A stretch of DNA of 64,000 nucleotides from Pseudodesulfovibrio portus (GTDB lineage Bacteria > Desulfobacterota > Desulfovibrionia > Desulfovibrionales > Desulfovibrionaceae), in assembly GCF_026000375.1 (NCBI RefSeq), contig NZ_AP026708.1, forward strand, positions 2,702,001 through 2,766,000. Direction: 5' to 3'. The position numbers were made by a program, and so were the translations under genes. Shown one piece after another: positions 16,093-25,901 of the stretch (the first letter of the stretch is position 1; every line of letters starts with the position of its first letter). Below the pieces are notes generated by a model. The model saw only the letters and a program-made list of their open reading frames with translations, was not told the origin of the DNA and made no database searches.

Positions 16093-16872
16093 TCAGTATC
16101 CGACGATGCGGCCCGCGTCGTTGTAGACCCAGAAACTGTCTTCCTTGATGTTGCCGATGAGCGTGATGCCCGTCTTGCGGGCCAGGTCCACCGAGAAGCT
16201 GGTGGCCACTGCCGTGGAGCAGAGCATCGGGATGCCGATGCGGACCACCTTGAGCAGGATTTCAGAGGCCACGCGGCCGGTGGAGACGATCAGCTTGTCG
16301 TCCACTGACACGTCGTCCAGAAAGCACTGGCCGCAGATCATGTCGATGGCGTTGTGCCGACCGATGTCCTCGCGGAAGAGGAGCATCTTGTCGGGCGTGC
16401 ACAGGGCGGAGTTGTGGCAGCCGCGGGTCATCTTGTAGAGGGTGGAGCGCTCGTGCAGCTCCTTGGCCAGGGCGAGGACCTGTTCCGGGGTGATCCGGAC
16501 GTCCCCGGTCAGCCGCCGCTTGGAGATGGTGGCCACGTTGCGCCCGAAATTGGTGCCCTTGCCGCAGCCCGAGGTGATGGACCGCTCCATGACCCGGTTC
16601 TTCCAGGGGTCGTGACAGGTCTCGACCTCGGCCACGATCCGGTTCTCGTCCTCGCGCACGGTCAGGTCGGTTATCTGGTCAGGGCTGGACAGGAAGGCGT
16701 CGGATTTGAGGAATCCAACGGCCAGGTATTCCGGTCGTTTGGCCGTGCACAGCAGGGTGACCACCTCGCGTCCGTTGAGCACGATGGTCAGCGGCACTTC
16801 GCGGATGGACGTGACCGGCTTTCGGGCAAAGCCCGCCCGGTACTCGTGAATTTCGTGGTGCATGGACTCCAT
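16093..16872 (-). CDS. fdhD: FdhD sulfurtransferase for formate dehydrogenase cofactor maturation
   Basis: FdhD passes sulfur from a cysteine desulfurase to the Mo/W-bis-pyranopterin of formate dehydrogenase. This 259-residue protein has the family signatures REVPLTIVLNG, EYLAVGFL, FREDIGRHNA, STGRVASEIL and GIPMLCSTA. The start at 16872 is chosen because AGGGGG lies 6-7 bases upstream; the ATG at 16878 abuts the ribosome site. The mobile-loop motif, usually CGxCG, reads CGKGT here (Cys103), so only one of the two loop cysteines is kept. It lies upstream of fdhE, separated by the operator region. Confidence 0.93.
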   Translation of the reverse strand: MESMHHEIHEYRAGFARKPVTSIREVPLTIVLNGREVVTLLCTAKRPEYLAVGFLKSDAFLSSPDQITDLTVREDENRIVAEVETCHDPWKNRVMERSITSGCGKGTNFGRNVATISKRRLTGDVRITPEQVLALAKELHERSTLYKMTRGCHNSALCTPDKMLLFREDIGRHNAIDMICGQCFLDDVSVDDKLIVSTGRVASEILLKVVRIGIPMLCSTAVATSFSVDLARKTGITLIGNIKEDSFWVYNDAGRIVGY

Positions 16873-16991
16873 GGTCATCCCCCTTTGGTCCCTTTCGTAT
16901 ACCATACATAACGAAGGCGGGAAGGCGTGGGCAAACCACACCCTTTTACCCCGACTTTTGCACTGGCGGGGCGGGGGCGTGACCATTGGCG

Positions 16992-17399
16992 TCAGCCGGT
17001 CTCGGGGGTGCGGCCGATACGGGACCGTGCGGCCTCCATGATCCTGTCGGCCAGGACGTCGGCCCCGGCAGGCTTGTTGAAGAGGTCGAACGCACCAGCG
17101 CGGAACGATTCCAGGGTGCCCGTGTCGCCGCCCGTGAGCACGATGACCTCTATGGAACGGGAGCACCGCTTTATCGCCCGCAACAGCTGCATGCCGTCCA
17201 CGTCCGGCAACCCCACGTCCAGCACCACCACGTCAAAGGGCTCGGCCTCGATCATGGAGAAGGCCTCTCCCCCGTCCCCGGCGGTGCGCACGGTCAGGCC
17301 GCGCCGGACAAGACGCCGGCGCAGCACGTCGGTGAAGCCCTGGTCGTCGTCCACCAGCAGGACGCGCACGGGAATGGTTCGTTGTTCGGGGGCGGACAT
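16992..17399 (-). CDS. Stand-alone receiver (CheY-like) response regulator
   Basis: This 135-residue single-domain receiver has VDDDQ, phosphoacceptor Asp61 in VVLDVGLPDVDG, the Thr of VLTGG and Lys in FNKPAG. There is no output domain. It lies between fdhD and the divergent kinase operon that begins at 17941. It may belong to that kinase's signalling set, which has three more single receivers, or act alone. No kinase adjoins it on the same strand. Confidence 0.88.
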   Translation of the reverse strand: MSAPEQRTIPVRVLLVDDDQGFTDVLRRRLVRRGLTVRTAGDGGEAFSMIEAEPFDVVVLDVGLPDVDGMQLLRAIKRCSRSIEVIVLTGGDTGTLESFRAGAFDLFNKPAGADVLADRIMEAARSRIGRTPETG

Positions 17400-17854
17400 G
17401 CCCGGAGCGTTACAATGTACATGCCAATGCTGCCGACCGGTCCCTTTTTATCCGCTACCGGACGCAGCAGAGGCAAAAAAACTTTCCTCATCAATATCGC
17501 CGTGTTGTCGGCGAAATGCGGGAACCTGGTCGGCTCTATCCAAAAAATAATTCGTGCAGGAAATTCACGTCCCGCAAGGTGTTGGGCGAAGTGTGGGTCG
17601 AAACGCCCCGCTTTTTCGCGCCACCCCCCTTCAGACCGTGCCAAGCGGGTATTTCTGTGATATGGGGGAGGTGGTACAAAAGGTCTCACCGGTACGAAAT
17701 GTACCGCTTTTGCGTGATTCATTCCGCACCGGTCTTTCCGGTTTGCGGGAAAGCAAGTGGGAGAAATTGATTCATTGATGTAGCAAGTTGAATAAAATCA
17801 ATTAGGTGGATGCACCGGTGGCACTATTCGCAACAGGTACGTATTTTCCCGCAA
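17400..17854. other. Non-coding region between the lone receiver and the kinase operon
   Basis: This region has no supported gene. It holds two compact hairpins: 17497-17514 (TCGCCG/CGGCGA) and 17690-17706 (CGGTAC-GAAAT-GTACCG). The second is flanked by CAAAAG and CTTTTG. Binding sites for the sigma-54 activator that would drive the promoter at 17855 are expected here, and the second hairpin, about 165 bases upstream of that promoter, is a candidate. Confidence 0.45.
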
Positions 17855-17870
17855 TGGCACACGGCTTGCT
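17855..17870 (+). promoter_or_regulatory. Sigma-54 (-24/-12) promoter of the kinase-receiver-permease operon
   Basis: TGGCAC-ACGGC-TTGCT matches the RpoN consensus with the required 10 bases between GG and GC. Transcription would start near 17882, about 60 bases before the ATG at 17941. This supports that start over the longer open frame beginning at 17806. Confidence 0.85.
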
Positions 17871-17940
17871 CATGGGGTTGTATGGGCCGGTATCGGCGTT
17901 GTCGCGCAGGCGGCGCGACCGGTCCCAACGAGAGTATGCC

Positions 17941-19656
17941 ATGCACCCGGAAAAGACCACTTCATACGACAGACTGACGCGCAACATCGTGCTCACGGTC
18001 ATCACGGTCTCCCTTGCGCCGCTCATCCTGGTGGGCGGGGTCATCTTCGACCAGTTCCGGTCCATATACAGTGAAAAGGTCTACTCCCATCTTTCCGAGG
18101 TGGTGGACAAGCACACCACCCACATCGACGCATTCCTCGGGGACAAGCTGCACGAGATTCAGTACCTGAACACGGCCTATTCCTACGAGCAGCTGATCTC
18201 GGGCGATTTCCTGACCAAGACCCTGCGCGGCATGCAGTTGCAGTATGGCCGCATCTTCGTGGACCTCGGGGTCATCGACGAGGACGGTCGCCAGGTGGCC
18301 TACGCCGGGCCCTACGACCTGTTGGGCGCCGATTATTCCGAGGCGGACTGGTACCGGGAATCCCGGGGCCGGGACGCATCTGTTTCCGACGTGTTCGAGG
18401 GTCTCCGCCAGTCTCCGCACTTCATCATCACCATCAACAACGTCACCGGCGGCAAGCCCTGGACCCTGCGGGCAACCGTGGATTTCCTGTCCTTCAGCCA
18501 CATGGTGGAGAATATCCGCATCGGCGAGACCGGGTTCGCCTACATCCTGAACGACGGGGGCGTGTTCCAGACAAAGCCCCACGAGGACCTGGGCTCCAAG
18601 CTGGTCCTCACCCCCGGCGAGACCATCCTTTTTGCCGAGGCCCAGAAGGGTGTGACCATCCGCCACTCCCACGGCAGCGACAATGAGACCTACGTCACGG
18701 TCTCCTCCCCGCTCAACGGGGGCAAGTGGAAGCTCGTCTATCAGCAGAACGTGACCGACGCCTTTTCCGACATGGCCCGCACCGAATACGTGGTCCTGGT
18801 CATCTTCGCCCTCGGCGGCATGGGCATCGTGGCCATGGCCGTGTTCGTCGCCCGAAAGCTGGTGAGCCGCTGCCGGGCCATGGACCGGGAGTCCGAGTTC
18901 ATGAACCGGCAGATGGTGGAGACCGGCAAGCTGGCCGCCATCGGCGAGCTGGCTGCGGGCATCGCCCACGAGATCAACAACCCCGTCGCCATCATGATCG
19001 AGGAGGCGGGCTGGGTGAGCGACCTGATGAAGGACGAGGCCCCGCCCATGCCCTCCAGGGGCGAGGTCGACCGGGCCCTCAACCAGGTTGTCACCCAGGG
19101 GCGGCGGTGCAAGGACATCACGCACAAGCTCCTGAGCTTCGCCCGCCAGACCGATCCGCGCGTGACCCAGGTGTCGCTGCCCGAGTTGGTGCGCGAGGTG
19201 GTGGAGCTCTCCATGCAGCGGGCCCGATACGGGCACGTGGATTTTTCCCTGGACATGGACCCGACCCTGCCGACGGTGGCCGCGTCCATGTCCGAACTGC
19301 AGCAGGTATTTCTCAACCTGGTCAACAATTCCATCCAGGCCATGGAAGCCGACGGCGGCACCCTGACCATCACCTGCGGGCGCGAGGGAAACGAGGCGGT
19401 CGTGGTGGTGGCGGACACCGGTCCCGGCATCCCGGCGGCCAACCTGGGCCGGATATTCGATCCCTTCTTCACCACCAAGCCGGTGGGCAAGGGGTCCGGC
19501 CTCGGCCTGTCCATATGTTTCGGAATCATCCACCAGATGGGTGGTGACATAGAAGTGGAAAGCACGGTGGGTGAAGGCACCCGGTTTACGGTCCGGTTGC
19601 CGTTCCCGCCGCCGGTCGATCAACAGGCAAGACAACAGGAGATGCACCATGACTGA
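17941..19656 (+). CDS. Membrane sensor histidine kinase with periplasmic Cache-type domain
   Basis: This 571-residue kinase has a membrane helix at about 18-40, a periplasmic dCache-like sensor at about 45-275 (YSEADWYRES and GFAYILNDGG segments are typical) and a second helix at about 280-302. HisKA has His343 in GIAHEINNP. The ATPase domain has NLVNNSIQAM, DTGPGIP and GSGLGLSI. GAGAG precedes the ATG at 17941 by 6 bases. It heads an operon with three receivers and a TauE/SafE permease. Cache domains usually bind small organic acids or amino acids; the ligand here is unknown. Confidence 0.92.
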   Translation: MHPEKTTSYDRLTRNIVLTVITVSLAPLILVGGVIFDQFRSIYSEKVYSHLSEVVDKHTTHIDAFLGDKLHEIQYLNTAYSYEQLISGDFLTKTLRGMQLQYGRIFVDLGVIDEDGRQVAYAGPYDLLGADYSEADWYRESRGRDASVSDVFEGLRQSPHFIITINNVTGGKPWTLRATVDFLSFSHMVENIRIGETGFAYILNDGGVFQTKPHEDLGSKLVLTPGETILFAEAQKGVTIRHSHGSDNETYVTVSSPLNGGKWKLVYQQNVTDAFSDMARTEYVVLVIFALGGMGIVAMAVFVARKLVSRCRAMDRESEFMNRQMVETGKLAAIGELAAGIAHEINNPVAIMIEEAGWVSDLMKDEAPPMPSRGEVDRALNQVVTQGRRCKDITHKLLSFARQTDPRVTQVSLPELVREVVELSMQRARYGHVDFSLDMDPTLPTVAASMSELQQVFLNLVNNSIQAMEADGGTLTITCGREGNEAVVVVADTGPGIPAANLGRIFDPFFTTKPVGKGSGLGLSICFGIIHQMGGDIEVESTVGEGTRFTVRLPFPPPVDQQARQQEMHHD

Positions 19657-20080
19657 TGCAACCATCCTTATTGTGGATGACGAAGTCGGTTTCGTTGAAA
19701 CCATGGCCAAGCGGTTGGAGAAGCGGAACATGGCCGTGCTCCAGGCTTTCAACGGCGACCAGGCCATGCAGCGGCTCGCGGACAACCCGGGCGTGCAGGT
19801 CGTGATCCTGGACATGAAGATGCCGGGCAAGGACGGCCTGGTCGTGCTCCAGGAGATCAAGGACGCCTACCCGCTGGTGGAGGTAATCATGCTCACCGGC
19901 CACGCCACGGTGCCGTCGGCCGTGGAGGGCATGCAGTTCGGCGCCTTCGATTATCTGATGAAGCCGTGCAGTTTCGAGGACCTGAACAAGAAGATTCTCG
20001 AGGCCGTGGCCCTCAAGCAGGAGCACGACGGCGAGGCCGTGGAAGCGCGGGTCAGCGAAATAGCCCAGCGCATGGGCTAG
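19649..20080 (+). CDS. Stand-alone receiver response regulator (first of three)
   Basis: This 143-residue receiver has VDDE, Asp55 in VVILDMKMPG, Thr in MLTGH and Lys in YLMKPCSF. A short charged tail follows, with no output domain. It overlaps the end of the kinase gene by 8 bases, the closest coupling of the three receivers, so it is the likeliest direct partner. Confidence 0.92.
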   Translation: MTDATILIVDDEVGFVETMAKRLEKRNMAVLQAFNGDQAMQRLADNPGVQVVILDMKMPGKDGLVVLQEIKDAYPLVEVIMLTGHATVPSAVEGMQFGAFDYLMKPCSFEDLNKKILEAVALKQEHDGEAVEARVSEIAQRMG

Positions 20081-20094
20081 GGGGAGGAAACGCC

Positions 20095-20493
20095 GTGACC
20101 TGGAACGGGACATGCCGACCGAACGTCAGACTGCTCATAGTGGATGACGAGACCGGATACGCCGAGGTGCTGTGCAAGCGCATGGCCCGCCGGGGCGTGT
20201 CGGCCACGCCTGCGGCCAGCGGCGAGGAGGCCATCCGCATCCTGTACAGCGACGACTTCGATGTGGCCATCGTGGATCTCAAGCTCGAGGGTATGGACGG
20301 CGTGGAAATTCTCAAGGTGTTCAAGCTCATGGCTCCGGATATGCCGGTGGTCATGCTCACCGGACACAGCAGCGAGGAAGCGCGCGACGCGTGCATGAAA
20401 CTGGGGGCTGAAGGGTATCTGTCCAAGCCCATCGATTTCGAGCGGTTGCTCATCAAGACTCTCCATTTGGGGGGAAGGAGAGCGGACGCATGA
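20095..20493 (+). CDS. Stand-alone receiver response regulator (second of three)
   Basis: This 132-residue receiver starts at GTG 20095 after GGGGGAGGAAACGCC. It has VDDE, Asp61 in AIVDLKLEG, MLTGH and Lys in YLSKPIDF. It shares the CKRMARRG stretch with its neighbours, suggesting tandem duplication. Its stop overlaps the next start (ATGA). Confidence 0.9.
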   Translation: MTWNGTCRPNVRLLIVDDETGYAEVLCKRMARRGVSATPAASGEEAIRILYSDDFDVAIVDLKLEGMDGVEILKVFKLMAPDMPVVMLTGHSSEEARDACMKLGAEGYLSKPIDFERLLIKTLHLGGRRADA

Positions 20494-20885
20494 ACGGTAT
20501 CCGGGTCCTGCTCATCGACGACGAGGTCGACTACACCGCGACCCTGGGCAAGCGGCTCGGCCGCCGAGGTTTCTCCATCCGCACAGTGGGCGGAGGGGCC
20601 GAGGCGCTGGCCGCCCTGGACGCGGAGGAGGCGGAGGTGGTCCTGCTCGACATCAAGATGGCGGGCATGGACGGGATCAAGACTCTTCAGGAGATAAAGC
20701 GGCGCCATCCGGCGGTGGAGGTGATCATGCTCACCGCCCACGCCAACACGGACATCGTCATATCCAGCCTGGCCATGGGGGCGTTCGACTACCTCCTCAA
20801 GCCGGTCAACCTGGATGAGCTGGCGGCCAAGATAGAGGACGGCGCCATGCGCAGAAAACACAACCTGGAGTTGGGCGCCCGCTAG
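20490..20885 (+). CDS. Stand-alone receiver response regulator (third of three)
   Basis: This 131-residue receiver has IDDE, Asp54 in VLLDIKMAG, MLTAH and Lys in YLLKPVNL. It is translationally coupled to the receiver before it and is followed after 43 bases by the permease gene. Its KRLGRRGFSI segment matches the other two receivers. Confidence 0.92.
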   Translation: MNGIRVLLIDDEVDYTATLGKRLGRRGFSIRTVGGGAEALAALDAEEAEVVLLDIKMAGMDGIKTLQEIKRRHPAVEVIMLTAHANTDIVISSLAMGAFDYLLKPVNLDELAAKIEDGAMRRKHNLELGAR

Positions 20886-20928
20886 GGCAGTGCTTCGGGG
20901 AAAAAACAACCAGACAAGCGAGGAAGTC

Positions 20929-22209
20929 ATGCGATTTTTCAACGAATGGGGAAGATTCATGATGGCGGGGGCCGGAGCGCTCGCCAAGTGGGAGATCGAC
21001 AACGCACGGACCATCATGGGAAGCCGGAAAAGGCTGTTCATCATCGGGCTGATGCTCATACCCGTTATTCTCGGCGGCATCGCCTTCGCCGATGACATCG
21101 GCCCGGTCCTGCCCGACCTGCTGGGCGGCAAGAAGGCCTACAGCCCGGCCTTCTACTCCGTGGGCATCTTCATGGTGTCCATCGCCATCGGCATGGGCGC
21201 GGGCCTGATCACCGGCTGCATCGGCGCGGGCGGCGGCTTCATCATCGCCCCGGCGCTGATGAGTGCGGGCATCAAGGGCATCCTGGCCGTCGGCACCGAC
21301 CTGTTCCACATCTTCGCCAAGGCGATCATGGGCAGCGTCATCCACCGCAAGCTCGGCAACGTGTCCGTGCCCCTGGCCGTGGTCTTCCTCGTCGGAGCGA
21401 TCATCGGAGCCACGGCGGGCGGGGTGATCAACCGCGTCCTGTACGAGATCAACCCGGTCCTGTCCGACGCATTCATCACCACGGTCTACTCGCTGATGCT
21501 CGGCTTCCTGGGCTTCTACGCCCTGTCCGACTACCTGCGCTCCCGCAAGGCCGGTGGCGGCGGCGACGCCCACGGCGGCAGCGAGGGCGCCGACATCGGC
21601 GGGCTGTCCAAGAACCTCCAGGCCATGAAGTTCCCGCCCATGGTCAAGTTCGACCAGGACCTGATCCCCGGCGGTCGCCAGATTTCCTGGATATTCCTGG
21701 TCCTGTCCGGCGCGCTGGTCGGCCTGGCTGCGGGTATCATGGGCGTGGGCGGCGGCTTCCTGACCTTCCCGATCTTCGTCTACGTGCTCGGCGTGTCCTC
21801 CATGACCACGGTCGGTACCGACATCTTCCAGATCGTTTTCACGGCGGGCTTTGCTTCCATCAGCCAGTACGCCATCTACGGCTTCATCTTCTACACCCTG
21901 GCCATGGGCATGCTCATCGGTTCCCTTCTGGGCATCCAGATCGGCGCCCTGGTGACCAAGGTCGTGCCCGGCATCACCATCCGCGGCTTCTACGCCATGG
22001 CCGTGCTGGCCGGTTTCGTGAACCGGATATTCGCCCTGCCCGCCAAGCTCGGGGAAATGGGGGTGATCTCCATCTCGCCGGGCCTCGGGGCGGTGCTCAA
22101 CGACATCGGCATATGGGCGTTTTTCGTCGTCATCGGCGGATTCTCGGTCTGGGTCATCGGGACCTTCCTGATGAACATCCGGTCCCTCAAGAGAACGGAG
22201 GTGCTTTAA
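20929..22209 (+). CDS. TauE/SafE-family membrane permease
   Basis: This 426-residue protein has about nine membrane helices and the family's paired Gly-rich repeats (GLITGCIGAGGGF near residue 85 and GIMGVGGGF near 270). A hydrophilic N-terminus and a His/Gly-rich cytoplasmic loop at about 205-235 are extra. GAGGAAGTC precedes the ATG at 20929; an upstream reading from 20890 lacks a ribosome site. Family members export or import sulfite, sulfoacetate or other small organic anions. In a sulfate reducer, a sulfur oxyanion is plausible but not shown. The kinase and receivers upstream probably control it or sense its substrate. Confidence 0.9.
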   Translation: MRFFNEWGRFMMAGAGALAKWEIDNARTIMGSRKRLFIIGLMLIPVILGGIAFADDIGPVLPDLLGGKKAYSPAFYSVGIFMVSIAIGMGAGLITGCIGAGGGFIIAPALMSAGIKGILAVGTDLFHIFAKAIMGSVIHRKLGNVSVPLAVVFLVGAIIGATAGGVINRVLYEINPVLSDAFITTVYSLMLGFLGFYALSDYLRSRKAGGGGDAHGGSEGADIGGLSKNLQAMKFPPMVKFDQDLIPGGRQISWIFLVLSGALVGLAAGIMGVGGGFLTFPIFVYVLGVSSMTTVGTDIFQIVFTAGFASISQYAIYGFIFYTLAMGMLIGSLLGIQIGALVTKVVPGITIRGFYAMAVLAGFVNRIFALPAKLGEMGVISISPGLGAVLNDIGIWAFFVVIGGFSVWVIGTFLMNIRSLKRTEVL

Positions 22210-22210
22210 A

Positions 22211-22897
22211 ATGATTTACAACAAGAAGGAATTCTACGGGGGCGGGGCCATGCTCATCGCCTTCTTCGTGGTCCTGTTCTTCATGTTCCAGCCGATCTTC
22301 AGCGGGCACAACGCCATGGAGTACCTGGACAATCTGTATAACTCCATCTCCAAGGGATCGATCAATTACATCCCGCAACTGACGGAGGAGGCATCCGCCT
22401 TGGACGCCAAGCAGGTGTCCGTGGACATGACCTACGCCAGCGAGGCCGAGGCCGCGCAGTCCGCCCTCCTGTTTGCCGCTGCCGGGGCAACGGCCGTTCC
22501 TTCGGGGACCGGGCTGAAGGTCACGGGCAGCCTGGGGGCCATCCTCAAGGCCAGCCTGGCCGATTCGGCGTACATGTACGCCAATGACGGCGCGGCGGTG
22601 ACCGCCAAGTACAGCCTCGACGCCCGGCGTTCTCTGTACAACTGGTGGACCAGCCTGAAGCTCCTGGACAAGTCGTTGAAGTCCCAGAAGCAGTTCGAGG
22701 CCGCCAAGGTGGTGGGCACGGTGCAGTCCAAGGCCGTGGAGGCCGCCTACAACTACTTTGGGGTTGAACCGGTCCAGATCATGGACGAGGTCGGTCTGGT
22801 CGCGTTCTCACTGGCCTTTTATGTGTTCTATACCCTGTGGTACGGCTTCGCCATCCTCTTCCTGTTCGAGGGATGGGGCTTGAAGCTGAGTCACTAG
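22211..22897 (+). CDS. Membrane protein of unknown function, partner of the permease
   Basis: This 228-residue protein has one helix near the N-terminus (about 13-30) and one near the C-terminus (about 198-222), with an Ala/Ser-rich, probably periplasmic domain of about 165 residues between. It starts one base after the permease stop, with GGAGGTGCTTTAAA before the ATG, so the two are made together. I do not recognise the family. The layout suggests an accessory subunit of the permease. Confidence 0.82.
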   Translation: MIYNKKEFYGGGAMLIAFFVVLFFMFQPIFSGHNAMEYLDNLYNSISKGSINYIPQLTEEASALDAKQVSVDMTYASEAEAAQSALLFAAAGATAVPSGTGLKVTGSLGAILKASLADSAYMYANDGAAVTAKYSLDARRSLYNWWTSLKLLDKSLKSQKQFEAAKVVGTVQSKAVEAAYNYFGVEPVQIMDEVGLVAFSLAFYVFYTLWYGFAILFLFEGWGLKLSH

Positions 22898-22928
22898 CAA
22901 TCAAGGCAATACTCCTTACCCGCGTTGC

Positions 22929-22966
22929 AGCGCGGTCCGGCAGCCCGTTGGCGGCCGGACCGCGCT
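22929..22966 (+). terminator. Strong inverted repeat after the permease operon
   Basis: Perfect 13-bp arms (AGCGCGGTCCGGC and complement) with a 12-base loop lie 31 bases past the last stop. No T-run follows, so it may be a stabilising or rho-assisted 3' end rather than a classic terminator. Confidence 0.6.
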
Positions 22967-23030
22967 CACCGGGGCACGGAAGGCTTTACTGATTTATAAA
23001 ATCATTATATTTTGATAGGATGAGGGATAC

Positions 23031-24520
23031 ATGATGAACCTCCAGAATTACTACGACACTGTCATGGAACTCAGCCATGGCATCGTGGTTACCCTGGATC
23101 TCGACGGGGGGATCATCCACGGCAACTCCGAGCTGGAGTCCATGTCGGGCTACACCATGCAGGAGCTGGCCGGGAAGGACTGGTTCACCACCTTCATCCC
23201 CAAGGGTGAGCGGAGGATGGCGCGTCGCGCCCTGTTGGAATCGGCGCATGGACAGGGGATCACCGCCTTTGCCGGGGTCATCCGGGCCAAGGACGGGGAC
23301 GTGGTCTACGTCAACTGGAACCTGAAGCCGCTCACGGATTCCAACGGCGAGGTCATCTCCCTGCTCTGCGTGGGCCAGGACGTGACCGACCTGGTCCTGC
23401 GCGAGAAGGGGCTGCTGCGCGAGCGGTTCGCCCTGATCGAACGGAACAAGGAACTGAACTGCCTGTACGAGTTGAGCCTCCTGTCCGGCGACGCCTCCGT
23501 GAAACTGGATGAACTGCTGGTCCGGATGATAGACCTGCTGCCTTCCGGTTTTCAGAACCCGGCCCAGACCTTCATCCGGTTGAAGCTCGACCGCCGGGTG
23601 TGGGAGACCCCCGGATTCGCCGAGACGGACCACATGATCAAGGAGCCCATCCGGATCAACGACGAGAAGCGCGGGTCCATCACCATGGCCGTCAGGGAGA
23701 CCTCCGGGAACGGGGTCGCTTTTCTCGAGGACGAGATGGACCTGTTCGCCACGGCGGCCCGCCAGATCTGCGTGACCATCTCCAAGAAGGAGACGCGCGA
23801 GGCCAAGCAGGAGTTGGAGCGGCAGCTTCGCCAGTCCGACCGGCTGGCCAAGATCGGCCAGTTTTCGGCCGGGGTGGCCCACGAGATCAACGAGCCCCTG
23901 GCCAACATCCTCGGCTTTGCCGAGCTGGCCCTGCAGACGCCGAAACTGTCCAAGCAGCTCGTCACGGACCTGAACAACATCGTGGACTCGTCCCTGCACG
24001 CCCGCGAGATCATCCGCAAGCTCATGTTTTTCGGCCGCCAGCTCCCGCCGCAGTTCACCCCCATCGACCTCAACGACACCGTGGAGCAGGCCCTGCGCAT
24101 CACCGAGTCCGGGGCCATGCGGGGCGACATCAGCATCGTGCGGGATTTCGACGTGTCCCTGCCCCGGATCATGGCCGATCCGCAACACATCAAGCAGGTG
24201 GTGGTCAACCTGGTGGTCAACGCCATGCAGGCCATGCCCGAGGGCGGCACGGTCTTCATCAGCACCCTGGGCGACGGGGAGGACGTCTATCTCATTGTGG
24301 AGGACGAAGGAACCGGCATGACCCCGGACGTGCTCAAGCAGATTTTCACCCCCTTCTTCACCACCAAGGAGGTGGACAAGGGGTCCGGGCTGGGACTTTC
24401 GGTCATCCACGGGATAGTCAAGGCCCACGGCGCGTTCATACAGGTGGAGAGCTCGCCGGACACAGGCACCCGCGTGGAGGTGGCCTTTCCCTGTTCCACC
24501 ATCAGCAAGGCGATTGATCA

Positions 24521-24524
<4 letters not shown>
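23031..24524 (+). CDS. Cytoplasmic PAS sensor histidine kinase
   Basis: This 497-residue kinase has no membrane segments. It has a PAS domain at about 8-120, a GAF-like middle region at about 140-255, HisKA with His284 in GVAHEINEP and an ATPase domain (NLVVNAMQAM, DEGTGMTP, GSGLGLSV). GAGGGATAC precedes the ATG. Its stop overlaps the start of the NtrC-type gene, so the pair is a two-component system. The PAS and GAF domains imply an intracellular signal such as redox state or a small ligand; no cofactor-binding residue is obvious. Confidence 0.92.
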
Positions 24525-25867
<1,343 letters not shown>

Positions 25868-25901
25868 ACCGCCGCCCGCATCCTCCGGGAGGATCGTGCC
25901 C

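Noticed and set aside
17806-17940. N-terminal extension of the Cache kinase
   Set aside because: The sigma-54 promoter at 17855-17870 lies inside it, so the transcript begins after this start; ATG 17941 has its own ribosome site.
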